64,000 bases of DNA from Dokdonella_A sp963834755 (GCA_963834755.1 CAWICQ010000009.1:124001-188000), one strand, 5' to 3'; shown: positions 29,034 to 38,682, counted from the stretch's first letter. Numbers and translations: made by a program. The notes: generated by a model not told the origin, from the letters alone.

Positions 29034-30410
29034 CTAACGCGCGCCGCCCGAACGCGTTGCTCCACACGCCGCGGCGACCCGCAGCATCGCTTCGAGACTC
29101 TTCTCCACATCCTCCTCGGTGGTCGCCCACGACGACACGCTGATGCGCATCGCGGTCTGGCCCTGCCAGACCGTGCTGCCGCACCAACAAGTGCCATCGG
29201 CCTGCAGTGCGCCGATCACGCGCAGTGTCATTGCGGCATCGCCGAACGCCACCAGCACCTGATTCAGCGCGATCTCGTTGAGCACGCGATAACCTGCCGC
29301 GCTCAGCCCTTCCGCGAAACGTTGCGCCTGGCGGCAGTTGCGTTCGATCAGCTCGGCCACGCCTTCGCGTCCGAGACCACGCAATGCCGCCCAAACTTCG
29401 ACGCCGCGCGCGCGGCGCGACAGTTCCGGCGTGTAGTCGCCGGGATTCCGGAACGGGGACAAGCTCGGCAGATATTCCGCGGTCACCGCCATCGCGGCGC
29501 GCATCGCTTCGGCATCGCGAGCGAACGCGAGACCGCTGTCGTACGGCACGTTGAGCCACTTGTGCGCGTCGGTCGCCCACGAATCGGCATCGGCGATTCC
29601 CTTCACGAGTCCGGCGAGCCGCGGCGAGGCCGCGGCCCACAATCCGAACGCGCCGTCGACATGAACCCACGCATCGCGCGCGTGCGCGCGCTCGCAAATC
29701 TCGCCGATCGGATCGATCGCGCCGGTATTGACGTTGCCCGCCTGCACGCACACGATCGCGGGCGCGGCGACGCGCGGCAATACCTCGGCGCGCATGCGCC
29801 CTTGTACATCGACCGGCACGCGCACGACGCGATTGCGCCCGAGCCCGAGAAGACCGAGCGATTTCACCAGACTCGGATGTACTTCTTCGCCGACCACGAC
29901 CGTGATCTCCGGCGCACCGAACAGGCCATCGGCCTCGACGTTCCATCCGACCCGTGCGAGCACGGCGCGACGCGCGGCTGCGAGCGCGACGAAATTCGCG
30001 ACGGTCGCTCCGGTCACGAATGCACCGCCGGTCTGTGCGGGCAAGCCGAGAAGCTCGATGAGCCAGCGCAGCGCAACCTGCTCGAGGCGCGCGGTCGAGG
30101 GCGTCGCGTTGTACAGCGCCGAATTCTGATCCCACGCGCCGGCGAGCCAGTTCGCGGCGAGCGTGACCGGCAACGAACCGCCGATCACGAAGCCGAAGAA
30201 ACGCGGTCCCGCCATCGCCATCGTCGCCGGCGATCCGAGACGATCGAGATCGGCGAGCACGCGCGCGTCGTCCGTTCCGCGCTCGGGCAACGGAATCTCG
30301 AGCTCGTCCAACGCCGCGACCGCGACAGGATCGGGCGCGACCGCGCGCGCGTCGAGCGTTTCCAGATACGCAGCCGCACGCGCGGCGGCATCGCGCAGCA
30401 GTTCGTTCAT
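29034..30410 (-). CDS. PLP-dependent group II decarboxylase family protein
   Basis: The protein has 458 residues. The PLP lysine is in SWATDAHKWLNVPYDSG; the upstream WVHVDGAFGLWAAASP carries the PLP-ring Asp (HVDGA), and GGAFVTGATVANFVALAAAR is the phosphate-binding region. These are the marks of the aromatic-amino-acid/glutamate decarboxylase fold. The substrate is not readable; proteobacterial homologues of this subgroup are mostly uncharacterised. The start at 30410 is chosen for the GAGGTG ribosome site 5 bases before the ATG. It lies on the same strand as rnpB, just upstream of it, and downstream of rsmI. Confidence 0.88.
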   Translation of the reverse strand: MNELLRDAAARAAAYLETLDARAVAPDPVAVAALDELEIPLPERGTDDARVLADLDRLGSPATMAMAGPRFFGFVIGGSLPVTLAANWLAGAWDQNSALYNATPSTARLEQVALRWLIELLGLPAQTGGAFVTGATVANFVALAAARRAVLARVGWNVEADGLFGAPEITVVVGEEVHPSLVKSLGLLGLGRNRVVRVPVDVQGRMRAEVLPRVAAPAIVCVQAGNVNTGAIDPIGEICERAHARDAWVHVDGAFGLWAAASPRLAGLVKGIADADSWATDAHKWLNVPYDSGLAFARDAEAMRAAMAVTAEYLPSLSPFRNPGDYTPELSRRARGVEVWAALRGLGREGVAELIERNCRQAQRFAEGLSAAGYRVLNEIALNQVLVAFGDAAMTLRVIGALQADGTCWCGSTVWQGQTAMRISVSSWATTEEDVEKSLEAMLRVAAACGATRSGGAR

Positions 30411-30581
30411 TGCGCACCTCTCATGCAACGGCGCGCGTCGCGCCACGTGCTGTTTCGAAAAAGGTCATGCCGCTTGCGTAGGCATTTCCAAAATACGAAG
30501 ACGACTCGCAAACCTCGCCCTCGAACGTGCTCATTTCGCGATATTCAACGCGAACGAACTATTTTTCCGGCACACTTTTTT

Positions 30582-31406
30582 CTACTCGCCATGATACAGC
30601 GCCTTGCGCGGCGCTCCGGTGATCGCGGCAGCGAGCTTGGCGGCCTTGGCCGGCGCGAGCTCCTCGCGCAGCAGCGCGAACACGCGACGGCCTTCGGCGA
30701 GCTCTGCACCCGCGTCCTCGCCTTCTGCGCCGGCGATCAGCAAGACGAATTCGCCGCGCTCCTGATTCGCATCGGCCGCAATCCGCGCCGCAATTTCGCC
30801 GAGCGACGCCGCGATCACCGTTTCGAACAGCTTCGTCAGCTCGCGCGCGAGCACCGCTTCGCGCGTCGCGCCGAATACCGCGACGGCGTCATTGATCGAT
30901 TCGGCGATGCGATGGCTCGATTCGTAGAAAATCAGCGTGCGCGTTTCTGATGCCAGCGCCGTCATGCGCTCGCGACGCGCCGCGGATTTTGCCGGCAGAA
31001 ATCCTTCGAACACGAAACGATCGCTCGGCAAACCGGCGACCGACAACGCCGTAATCGCCGCGCATGGCCCCGGAACGGGCGAAACGACGGCGCCGGCTTC
31101 GCGCACGGCGCGCACGAGGTGGAATCCCGGATCGCTGATCAGCGGCGTACCGGCATCGGCAATCAAGGCGACGTCTTTTCCGCCGAGAATCACTTCGACG
31201 ATGCGCGCCGCCTGTTCTCGCTCGTTGTGATCGTGCAGAGCCAGCATGCGCGCGTTGCTGCCGACACGCGCCAGCAGCGGCGCGCTGTGGCGCGTGTCCT
31301 CCGCCGCGACGACGTCCACCTCGCGCAGGACCGCGGCCGCGCGCGGCGAAAGATCGTCGAGATTGCCGATCGGCGTCGCGATGACCCAGAGGCGCCCGGC
31401 GGCCAT
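30582..31406 (-). CDS. rsmI: 16S rRNA (cytidine1402-2'-O)-methyltransferase RsmI
   Basis: RsmI adds the 2'-O-methyl group to C1402, the same nucleotide modified by RsmH. The protein has 274 residues. VIATPIGNLDDLSPRA, VVAAEDTRHSAPLLAR, ALIADAGTPLISDPGFHLV and PGPCAAITALSVAGLPSDRF are the family signatures. It is divergent from lpoA, the conserved arrangement in E. coli (yraL-yraM) and Pseudomonas. Confidence 0.97.
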   Translation of the reverse strand: MAAGRLWVIATPIGNLDDLSPRAAAVLREVDVVAAEDTRHSAPLLARVGSNARMLALHDHNEREQAARIVEVILGGKDVALIADAGTPLISDPGFHLVRAVREAGAVVSPVPGPCAAITALSVAGLPSDRFVFEGFLPAKSAARRERMTALASETRTLIFYESSHRIAESINDAVAVFGATREAVLARELTKLFETVIAASLGEIAARIAADANQERGEFVLLIAGAEGEDAGAELAEGRRVFALLREELAPAKAAKLAAAITGAPRKALYHGE

Positions 31407-31491
31407 GCTGCCCTCCCTTTCCAGTCGATGAGCATAGCGGATGCGCAGGTCCTGCACGGGCGCGCACTCGACGATCCGCTATCATGCAGCG

Positions 31492-33291
31492 ATGGTCCCG
31501 TCATCGATGACTGCATTCGGCTGCGTCCGCTGGAAATCCGCGCGTTGCGTCGTGGCACTCACTTTGGCACTCGCGCTCGCGAGCTGCGCGACCACGCCCG
31601 AGGACGATCGGCAAACCCAGGCCGACGCGACGCACGCCGAAGATCTGTTTCATCACGGAGACATGGATCAGGCGGCGAACGCGTTCCTCGCGCTCGGCGA
31701 ATCCACCGGCGGCGACGATGCCGCGCACTATCGCCTGCGCGCCGCCGAGGCCATGCGCGAAGCCGGCAATCTCGACCGCGCCGCGCAGGTGATTGACGAC
31801 GTCAAGCGGCGCCGGCTGCACGGCAACGAGCAGATTCGCTTCGATCTGCTCAGTGCCGAAATCGCGCTCAAGCATGGCGATGCGGCGCAGGCGCAGGCGC
31901 TGCTGGCGTTTTCTGCCGCCGATCTGCCGCCGGCGTTGCGCGTACGCACGCTGGAGCTTCGCGCACGCGCCGATGTTGCCGGCGGCGATCGGTACGCGGC
32001 GGCGCGCACGCGCGCAGAGCTCGATCGCTATCTCGAAGGCACCGATCGCGATCAGAACCGCAAGGAAATCCTAGATACGCTCGGCGCGCTCGATAGCGGC
32101 GCGCTGAAGACGCGTGCGGAAACGCTGCGGGCCGACGATCCGCTGCGGCCGTGGATCGAGCAGGCGCTGCGCGGAAAAGGCGAAGCGCTGGCGAGAACGC
32201 TGCCTCGGCCGAATCGCCCGGTCGGCACGACGCAGCCGGGCAATGCCGGCGCCGAAGGATACGTTGCGCCGCGGCAGGTGGCGTTGCTGCTTCCGCTCGG
32301 CGCGCAGCTCGCCGCGGTATCGCAATCGATCCGCGACGGTTTTCTTGCAGCGTATTTCGCATCCGACGACACGCATCGGCCGGACGTGCGCATTTACGAC
32401 GCCGGCAAGTCGCCTGCCGATGCCGTCGCCGCGTATCAGCGCGCGGTGTCCGATGGTGCGGATCACGTCGTCGGACCATTGCAGCGCGAAGCGGTCGGCG
32501 AGCTGTTCCATCAATCGCTGACGGCGCCGGTGCTCGCGCTGAATCATCCCGACACCGGCGAAGTGCCTCCCGCCGGCAGCGCCGAATTCGGTCTTTTGCC
32601 GGATGCCGAAGGCGCACAAGTCGCCGAGCACATGCGCGAACGCGGCATCGAGCGCGCCGCCGTGATCACCGCGGACACCGACTGGGCCGAGCGCGCCGCA
32701 CTCGCATTCCGCGCGCAGTTCGAAGCGAACGGCGGCACGGTGACGGGCGAGACGCGCCTGCGCGAAGGCGAGGTCAACTTCAAGGCGGAGATCCTGCAGG
32801 CCACCGGCGGCCTCGGCGATGCAGAGGATGCCGGCATCTTCATCAGCATGCGTCCGCAACAGGCGCGTCTGCTGCTGCCGCAGCTCAAGATCGCCAGCAT
32901 CGCCGCGCCTGTCTTCGGAACGTCCCACATCTATGCCGGCGATGCGACGCCCGGGCTCGATCGCGACCTCGACGGCGTCGAATTCTGCGATGCGCCGTGG
33001 CTCTTTGGCCGCGTTCCGGGTCGCCCGGATCGCGAGACGATTTCGCGCCAGATTCCGAGTGCGAACGGCATCGGCGCGCGGCTCTTTGCATTCGGGATGG
33101 ATGCCTACGCGCTGCTTCCGTATGTCGATTGGCTGCTCGCGCATCCGGATTCGTATCTCAACGGCGCCACGGGCGATCTCGCCGCGGACAGCTTCGGGCG
33201 CATCCGGCGACTGATGGGCTGGGCGCGATTCAGCGCCGGCATCGCGCAACCCGTCGACGGAGCGCTCACCGCGGCGCCGCAGACGCAATGA
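31492..33291 (+). CDS. lpoA: Penicillin-binding protein activator LpoA-like lipoprotein
   Basis: LpoA is an outer-membrane lipoprotein that stimulates PBP1A. The protein has 599 residues from ATG 31492, or 594 from ATG 31507; neither has a clear ribosome site. The signal peptide ends in the lipobox LALASC. A TPR-like helical N-terminal domain (HAEDLFHHGDMDQAANAFLA and so on) precedes a periplasmic-binding-protein fold (VALLLPLGAQLAAVSQSIRDG, FGTSHIYAGDATPGLDRDLDG). It is divergent from rsmI and overlaps yraN by four bases, the usual order. Confidence 0.9.
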   Translation: MVPSSMTAFGCVRWKSARCVVALTLALALASCATTPEDDRQTQADATHAEDLFHHGDMDQAANAFLALGESTGGDDAAHYRLRAAEAMREAGNLDRAAQVIDDVKRRRLHGNEQIRFDLLSAEIALKHGDAAQAQALLAFSAADLPPALRVRTLELRARADVAGGDRYAAARTRAELDRYLEGTDRDQNRKEILDTLGALDSGALKTRAETLRADDPLRPWIEQALRGKGEALARTLPRPNRPVGTTQPGNAGAEGYVAPRQVALLLPLGAQLAAVSQSIRDGFLAAYFASDDTHRPDVRIYDAGKSPADAVAAYQRAVSDGADHVVGPLQREAVGELFHQSLTAPVLALNHPDTGEVPPAGSAEFGLLPDAEGAQVAEHMRERGIERAAVITADTDWAERAALAFRAQFEANGGTVTGETRLREGEVNFKAEILQATGGLGDAEDAGIFISMRPQQARLLLPQLKIASIAAPVFGTSHIYAGDATPGLDRDLDGVEFCDAPWLFGRVPGRPDRETISRQIPSANGIGARLFAFGMDAYALLPYVDWLLAHPDSYLNGATGDLAADSFGRIRRLMGWARFSAGIAQPVDGALTAAPQTQ

Positions 33292-33698
33292 AGAAACGCG
33301 CATCGGATGCCGTCGCCGATCTTGTGAAAATGGATCCGAACACGCGTTCATCCGGCGCACGCTACGAGGCGATTGCCCTCGATCACTTGCAGGAGGCCGG
33401 TCTCGAGCTCATCGCGCGCAACTACCATTGCCGCTACGGCGAGATCGATCTCGTCATGCGCGAGCGCGATATCGTCGTTTTCGTCGAAGTGCGTTTTCGG
33501 CGCGCCGGCCGCTTCGGCGACGGCATCGACTCGGTGACCGCCGGCAAGCGCGCCAAGCTCGTACGTGCAGCCAGCACATTCCTTGCCGAACATCCGCGAC
33601 TCGCCGACGCCACGTGCCGGTTCGACGTGCTCGCGATCAGCGATGATTCGTGCGCGCCACTGCCCGATTGGCGGCGCAACGCTTTCCAAGCCTTCTGA
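33288..33698 (+). CDS. yraN: YraN family endonuclease-like protein (UPF0102)
   Basis: The protein has 136 residues with a predicted restriction-endonuclease-like fold: the PD-(D/E)xK-type elements are RNYHCRYGEIDLVMRERD and VVFVEVRFRR, with the usual VTAGKRAKLVRAAS after them. The biological role of the family is not settled. It starts within lpoA (ATGA overlap at 33288-33291), so the two are co-translated. The residues before SSGARYEAIALDHL are a slightly long leader. Confidence 0.9.
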   Translation: MKKRASDAVADLVKMDPNTRSSGARYEAIALDHLQEAGLELIARNYHCRYGEIDLVMRERDIVVFVEVRFRRAGRFGDGIDSVTAGKRAKLVRAASTFLAEHPRLADATCRFDVLAISDDSCAPLPDWRRNAFQAF

Positions 33699-33709
33699 GA
33701 GGGATCTGC

Positions 33710-34297
33710 ATGCAAGGTTGCCGTTTCTTTTTTTTGATTGGCCTTGTTGTGGCCCCGGCACTGCTCGGCGGTTGCGCAGTCGCCGTGGTCGGAGTCGCCG
33801 CCGGCGCGAGCGCTGCGCACGACCGACGCGGCGCCAGCAGGTACGTCGACGACAAGCGCATCTATCTCGGCGCGTACGACAATCTCAACAAGGACAAGGA
33901 TCTCGCGCTCAAGAACAACGTCATCATCGTCGTCTACAATGGCGTCATGCTTCTGGTCGGTGAAGTGCGCACACCGGAGCTCAAGCAGCGCGCCGAGCGA
34001 CTGGTGAGCGGATTCGAAGGCACTCGGCGGATCGCCAACGAGCTCGAGGTGCGCGAGCCGGAAGGTTTCTGGTCGCGGCGCGAGGACAATTCGCTGACCG
34101 CGCGCGTCAAGACCGGGCTGCTCGATCTGACCAGCCTTGCCGATTTCGATCCGACGCGCGTCAACGTGACGACGGCGCATCGCGTCGTCTATCTGATGGG
34201 CAAAGTCAGCCACGAAGAAGGCGACGCGGTCACGGAGATCGCGCGCGACACGGCCGGAGTGGAGAAAGTCGTCAAGCTGTTCGAATATACGGATTGA
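33710..34297 (+). CDS. BON-domain outer-membrane lipoprotein, DolP (YraP)-like
   Basis: The protein has 195 residues. The signal peptide ends in the lipobox ALLGGC, so the mature protein begins at that cysteine. Two BON domains follow (LALKNNVIIVVYNGVMLLVGEV and LTARVKTGLLDLTSLADFDP with VTTAHRVVYLMGKVSHEEGD). DolP in E. coli helps preserve outer-membrane integrity and sits beside yraN, as here, though diaA is absent between them. AGAGGG lies 6-7 bases before the ATG at 33710, fixing the start. Confidence 0.88.
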   Translation: MQGCRFFFLIGLVVAPALLGGCAVAVVGVAAGASAAHDRRGASRYVDDKRIYLGAYDNLNKDKDLALKNNVIIVVYNGVMLLVGEVRTPELKQRAERLVSGFEGTRRIANELEVREPEGFWSRREDNSLTARVKTGLLDLTSLADFDPTRVNVTTAHRVVYLMGKVSHEEGDAVTEIARDTAGVEKVVKLFEYTD

Positions 34298-34350
34298 CCG
34301 CGGGCTAGCCCTCGCGGCGAAGCGCGCTTTCAAGGTAGGCACGCGGCGTC

Positions 34351-35737
34351 ATGAATCTGCCACCGGACCTGATCGAACTCCTGCGCGCGTCGTTCGGCGC
34401 ATCCGGTCTCGTCACTGACGAAGCGGAACGGCTCGTCTACGGTTACGACAACTCGCGGCGCGAAGCGCTGCCGGACGCTGTCGTGTTTCCGACGGCGCAC
34501 GAGCAGGTCGTCGCACTCGTGCGTGCCTGCCGCGCGCAGCTTATTCCGCTCGTCGCGCGCGGCCGCGGCACCAATACGACCGGCGCGAGCGTTCCGATCG
34601 CGGGCGGCATCGTGGTTTCGTTCGAGCGCATGAACCGCATCCTCGCGATCGATCCCGCGAACCGGCTCGCGGTCTGCGAGCCCGGCGTGCTCAATGCGGA
34701 TCTGCAGGCTGCGCTGCGCCCGCATGCGCTGTTCTGGCCGCCCGATCCGACGTCGGCGCCGTACTGCACGATCGGCGGAAACATTGCCTGCAACGCCGGC
34801 GGTCCGCGCGCGGTGAAATACGGCGCGACACGCGACAACGTGCTCGCGCTGCGCGCCGTGGCCGGCACCGCCGAGGATTTCCGCGCCGGTAAACCGACCA
34901 CCAAAGGCTCCGCCGGTTACGACCTGACCCGCGTATTGATCGGCTCGGAGGGCACGCTCGCGATTGTCACCGAAGCAACGCTCAAGCTGACGCCGCTGCC
35001 GGCGGCGACACGAACGCTGCGCGCGACCTACGTCGACGTCGCATCCGCTGCCGCTGCGGTCGCGCGCGTCATGGCGCAACCGGCGACACCGTGCGCGCTC
35101 GAATTTCTCGATGGCGAATCGTTGCGGCTCGCGCGCGCACATGCGCGGCGACGCGGTTCCGGAAGCGGGCGCGTTGTTGCTGATCGAAGTCGACGGCGAA
35201 GGAGCCGCGCTCGACGCAGCGATCGACGCGATTTCTCGCTCTGCGCGCGGCGCGGGTTTGATCGATCTCGCTGTCGCGGCGGACGCCGCCGACGTTTCGA
35301 AGTTGTGGGCGGCGCGCAAGGCGCTGTCGCCCGCGTTGCGCACGCTGTCGCCGAAAAAGATCAACGAAGATGTCGTCGTTCCGGTCAGCCGAATTCCCGA
35401 GCTCGTGTCGGCGATGCAAACGCTGTCGCAGCGCCATGCGCTGCCGATCGTCTGTTTCGGTCACGCCGGCAGCGGCAACATCCACGTGAATCTCCTGCCG
35501 CGCGACGACGACGAGCTCGCGCGCGCCGATACGTGCCTGCGCGAGGTGTTCGATGTCGTGATCCGTCTCGACGGCACGCTATCCGGCGAGCACGGCATCG
35601 GCCTCGCCAAGCGCGATTTCATGCCGCTTGCGGTCGATGCGAATGCGCTGGTGCTGATGCGGCGCATCAAGTCGGCATTCGATCCGGACGGCATCCTCAA
35701 TCCGGGCAAGCTGCTGCCGGAGCAGGCTCGTCCGTGA
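34351..35737 (+). CDS. FAD-linked oxidase (GlcD / D-lactate dehydrogenase type), frameshifted
   Basis: This is an FAD-binding oxidoreductase of about 462 residues. The FAD-binding domain is visible in the first half (LVARGRGTNTTGASVPIAGG, NRLAVCEPGVLNADLQAAL, GGNIACNAGGPRAVKYG, YDLTRVLIGSEGTLAIVTEA). Near 35138 the frame must shift from LRLARA to MRGDAVPEAGALLLIEVDGE. The second half then gives the family C-terminus: FGHAGSGNIHVNLLPRD and GEHGIGLAKRDF, with FDPDGILNPGKLLP at the end. Length is 3n+1, consistent with one extra base. Substrate, a 2-hydroxyacid, is not determined. Confidence 0.85.
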
Positions 35738-35898
35738 CCTTACAAATGTGTACGCGACCGGCGCGCGTCGTCGGTAGATAAGCTCCGTTGGCCTAGTGCG
35801 AAGCCTCTCGTAAAATTCGAATCGAAGCGCAGACTTCGAACAACAATGGGGAGTAGCGACATGCCTGCCAAACGTCTCGCCGGCGAACGCACGCTACG
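35738..35898. other. Intergenic with a possible 13-residue reading frame
   Basis: Non-coding gap between the convergent oxidase and pgpA. It contains a plus-strand ATG at 35861 with GGGGAG seven bases upstream, opening MPAKRLAGERTLR and stopping at 35902, overlapping the pgpA stop. It is probably a gene remnant or chance. Confidence 0.3.
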
Positions 35899-36390
35899 CT
35901 AGAAAAAATGCATCCCGAGCGCCAGCGCGAGAGCCGCATACGCGCCCGCGAATACATCGTCGAGCATCGCGCCGAAGCCGCCTTTCACTGCGCGATCGGC
36001 CCACGACGCTGGCCACGGCTTGACGACATCGAACAAGCGGAACAAGACAAATCCGGCTCCGATCCACAGCCAGCCGCGCGGCTGCATTACGAGCGGAAAG
36101 AGCGCAATCCACTGACCGACGAATTCGTCCCAGACGACGACGCCCGGATCTTCGACGCCAAGCCGGAGAATGACGATCTGCGACGCCCACACACCGATCG
36201 CGAATGCTGCCGCGACAACGAGCACGTACCCCATCCAGTCGAGCTCGCGTAGTGCGAACCACGGAATCAACGCGACCGCAGATCCGACCGTGCCGGACGC
36301 GAACGGACTCAAGCCCGCGCCGAAACCGCTCGCGATCCAGGCCGCGGGATGCGAGAAGACGCGTCGTCGCTGATCGGTATTGAGGGTCAT
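35899..36390 (-). CDS. pgpA: Phosphatidylglycerophosphatase A
   Basis: PgpA dephosphorylates phosphatidylglycerol phosphate at the inner membrane. The protein has 163 residues. The N-terminal GFGAGLSPFASGTVGS, the VVWDEFVGQWIALF metal-binding segment, and the late LFRLFDVVKPWPASWADRAVKGG and DDVFAGAYAAL match the family. Four hydrophobic segments are visible. It overlaps the thiL stop by four bases (ATGA), consistent with the conserved nusB-thiL-pgpA operon. Confidence 0.95.
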   Translation of the reverse strand: MTLNTDQRRRVFSHPAAWIASGFGAGLSPFASGTVGSAVALIPWFALRELDWMGYVLVVAAAFAIGVWASQIVILRLGVEDPGVVVWDEFVGQWIALFPLVMQPRGWLWIGAGFVLFRLFDVVKPWPASWADRAVKGGFGAMLDDVFAGAYAALALALGMHFF

Positions 36391-37368
36391 GCGAAGTGCG
36401 TCCAGCCGTCGCGTTCGAAACGGATCTCGGCGCCATTCTCGTCGAGCAACCGCACACCGGCACCATCGACGACGCGTCCGATACGCGTCGCGCCGCAGCC
36501 GATCTTGGCGAGGTCGCGCAGCGTTTCGGCTTCGCGTGCGGGTGCAAGCGTAAATGCGAGCTCGTAGTCATCGCCGCCGGTCGCCTGCAACGCAAGCCGC
36601 TCCTGCGCATCGAATGTTTGCAATAACGCCGGCGAAGCGGGCAATTCCGCGGCGGTCGAGCTCGACGCCGACACGACTCTGCCGCGCGATGTGACCGAGA
36701 TCGGCGATGAGTCCGTCCGACACATCGATGCACGCCGATGCCGCGCCACGCAGCACGATGCCTGCAGCGACGCGCGGCGTCGGGCGATCGAGACGCGTTC
36801 GAGCGCGTCGTACACACCATTTGCAGATGATGCACTCGTCATAGCGTGGGATTGTTTTTCTTCCATACAACGGAGCGCAGCCGCGGCATCGCCGACGGTT
36901 CCGGTCACGAACACCCAATCGCCCGCTCGCGCGCCGTCGCGAAGAATCGCCTGGCCCGGAGGCACGAAACCGAGCACCGTCACGCTGATCGTGAGCGGCC
37001 CGCTCGTCGTGTCGCCGCCAACCAGCGCGACATGATGCTGCGCTGCGAGCGCGGCAAAACCGTCGGCGAAGCGTTCGACGAAATCCGTGTCGGCGGACGG
37101 CAACGTCAACGCGAGCAGCGCCCATGCCGGCGTCGCTCCCATCGCGGCGAGATCGGAAAGATTCACCGCGAGCGATTTCCAGCCGATGTCTTCGGCTTTC
37201 GTCGCATGCGGAAAATGGACGCCGGCGACCAGCGTGTCGGTCGCGACGACGAGATCATGTCCCGCGGGCGGAGCGAGAACCGCGGCGTCGTCGCCGATGC
37301 CGATGCGCACGTCGGCGCGCGGCGGACGCGCAGCGTGCGCGCAGGATTTCGATCAGCTCGAATTCCAC
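36387..37368 (-). CDS. thiL: Thiamine-monophosphate kinase, three frameshifts
   Basis: ThiL converts thiamine monophosphate to the active pyrophosphate. The probable GTG start at 37368 gives VEFELIEILRARC. Near 37325 the frame shifts so that RIGIGDDAAVLAPPAGHDLV follows; then come VVATDTLVAGVHFP, LAVNLSDLAAMGA and VGGDTTSG. About 36795 it shifts again into RPTPRVAAGIVLRGAASACI and DVSDGLIADLGHIARQS, and near 36655 back to LPASPALLQTF with ATGGDDYELAFTLAP. Every expected family segment is present once the frames are joined. The pattern fits an insertion, a deletion and an insertion, and implies sequence errors in an otherwise normal gene. Confidence 0.85.
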
Positions 37369-37583
37369 GATGATCCGCCCCGATTGCCGCGAAACACTCC
37401 ACACCTCGCACCAACGCAACCCCTTCTCCTCTTGCGGGAGAAGGCTGGGATGAGAGGTCGGCGCCGAAGGCGCCTTCTTTTTACGCAAAATGGCGTTCTG
37501 CAATGCGCCGCTTCGCGGCGTACTCCTCATCCCAACCCTTCTCCCGCAAGGGGAGAAGGGCCTCATCCGTCGCAATTCGCTAA
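37369..37583. repeat. REP-like pair between nusB and thiL
   Basis: CTTCTCCTCTTGCGGGAGAAG (37427-37447) and CTTCTCCCGCAAGGGGAGAAG near 37545 face each other. Between them GGCGCC GAA GGCGCC followed by TTCTTTTT on the plus strand looks terminator-like but reads against the operon. The element interrupts the normally tight nusB-thiL junction. Confidence 0.75.
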
Positions 37584-38060
37584 TCAAGACCTGCCCGCGT
37601 GGAACTCGGCCGATCGCCATTCGGCTGCGAGCTTGTCGAGCACGCCGTTGACGTACGTGTGCCCGTAGTCGGTTCCGAACCGCTTGGCGACTTCGACCGC
37701 CTCGTTGATGACCACGCGATACGGCACGTCGATGCGATGGCGCAGCTCGTAGGCGCCGATGCGCAGCGCGGCGCGCTCGATCGGATCGACGCGATCGATC
37801 TCGCGGTCGAGGTGCGGAGCGAGCGCGGCATCAAGCTCGGCACAGTACTTGTCGACGCCGCGCACGAGATCCTCGAAGTAATCGACGTCGGCGATTTCCA
37901 TGTCCTGCTCGTGGCGAAACTCGTCGATCACGCGTGCGATCGGATTGCCGCTGAGCTGCCACGCGTAGATCGCCTGCAGCGCACGCCGGCGCGCACGCGA
38001 ACGCGCGGCGGGATCGATGCCGCTCGACGAATGCGTTTTCATCGGCGCTGGTTCGCACAT
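37584..38060 (-). CDS. nusB: Transcription antitermination factor NusB
   Basis: NusB with NusE promotes antitermination of rRNA operons. The protein has 158 residues, with a slightly long N-terminus before ARSRARRRALQAIYAWQLSG. The VDYFEDLVRGVDKYC, DPIERAALRIGAYEL and VINEAVEVAKRFGTDYG segments are typical, ending TYVNGVLDKLAAEWR. Met at 38042 is an alternative start. It lies between ribH and thiL, as in E. coli. Confidence 0.95.
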   Translation of the reverse strand: MCEPAPMKTHSSSGIDPAARSRARRRALQAIYAWQLSGNPIARVIDEFRHEQDMEIADVDYFEDLVRGVDKYCAELDAALAPHLDREIDRVDPIERAALRIGAYELRHRIDVPYRVVINEAVEVAKRFGTDYGHTYVNGVLDKLAAEWRSAEFHAGRS

Positions 38061-38096
38061 GCGGTGCGAATCGTCGATGGTTTGCGCTGGCGATCG

Positions 38097-38570
38097 TCAG
38101 TCATCGGCGAATTGAACCATGAGATCGGCGATTTCCAATGCGGCGAGCGCGACGTCTTCGCCCTTGTTGCCGCGCTTGCCGCCAGCGCGCGCCTCGGCGT
38201 CGACGTGCATTTCGACGGCGAGCACGCCGTTCAGCACCGGCACGCGGAAATCGAGCGCGACGCGCATCAGTCCGGTCGCGCAGCCGTCCGCGACATGCTC
38301 GTAATGCCGCGTATCGCCGCGCACGACGCAGCCGAGCGCGATGATCGCCGCGGGTTTCGCGCCGGCCGCGAGCTTGGCCGCCACGACCGGAATTTCCCAC
38401 GCTCCCGGCACGCGCACGACGTCGATCGAATTTTCGGCGACGCCGTGCTCGCGCAGCACGCGAACGGCGCCCGCAACGAGCGCGTCGACGATGCGCGGAT
38501 TCCATCGGCTCGCGACAATCGCGTACCGCGCGGTGCGGACCGGGCGAAGTTCGCCGATGCGTTCGGCCAT
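38097..38570 (-). CDS. ribH: 6,7-dimethyl-8-ribityllumazine synthase
   Basis: RibH condenses the ribityl-pyrimidine with dihydroxybutanone phosphate. The protein has 157 residues. IVASRWNPRIVDALVAGA, VVRVPGAWEIPVVAAKLA, IALGCVVRGDTRHYEHVADG and VPVLNGVLAVEM are the active-site segments; the loop His is present in RHYEHV. It sits in the ribD-ribE-ribBA-ribH-nusB order. Confidence 0.97.
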   Translation of the reverse strand: MAERIGELRPVRTARYAIVASRWNPRIVDALVAGAVRVLREHGVAENSIDVVRVPGAWEIPVVAAKLAAGAKPAAIIALGCVVRGDTRHYEHVADGCATGLMRVALDFRVPVLNGVLAVEMHVDAEARAGGKRGNKGEDVALAALEIADLMVQFADD

Positions 38571-38682
38571 GACGGTCCTTATCGGAAATCCGATGGATGA
38601 TGCGCGGCATGCGACCGCACGGGCGCGCCTAGTTTAGCCGACGCGGTCGCCCCCGGTCGCGGCGCGACCCTATTTCGGCTCG

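Noticed and set aside
29034..30410. Aminotransferase in place of decarboxylase
   Set aside because: The HVDGA and DAHKW segments and the overall order match group II decarboxylases better.
37462..37482. Terminator for thiL or nusB
   Set aside because: The T run follows the hairpin on the plus strand, whereas both genes are on the minus strand.
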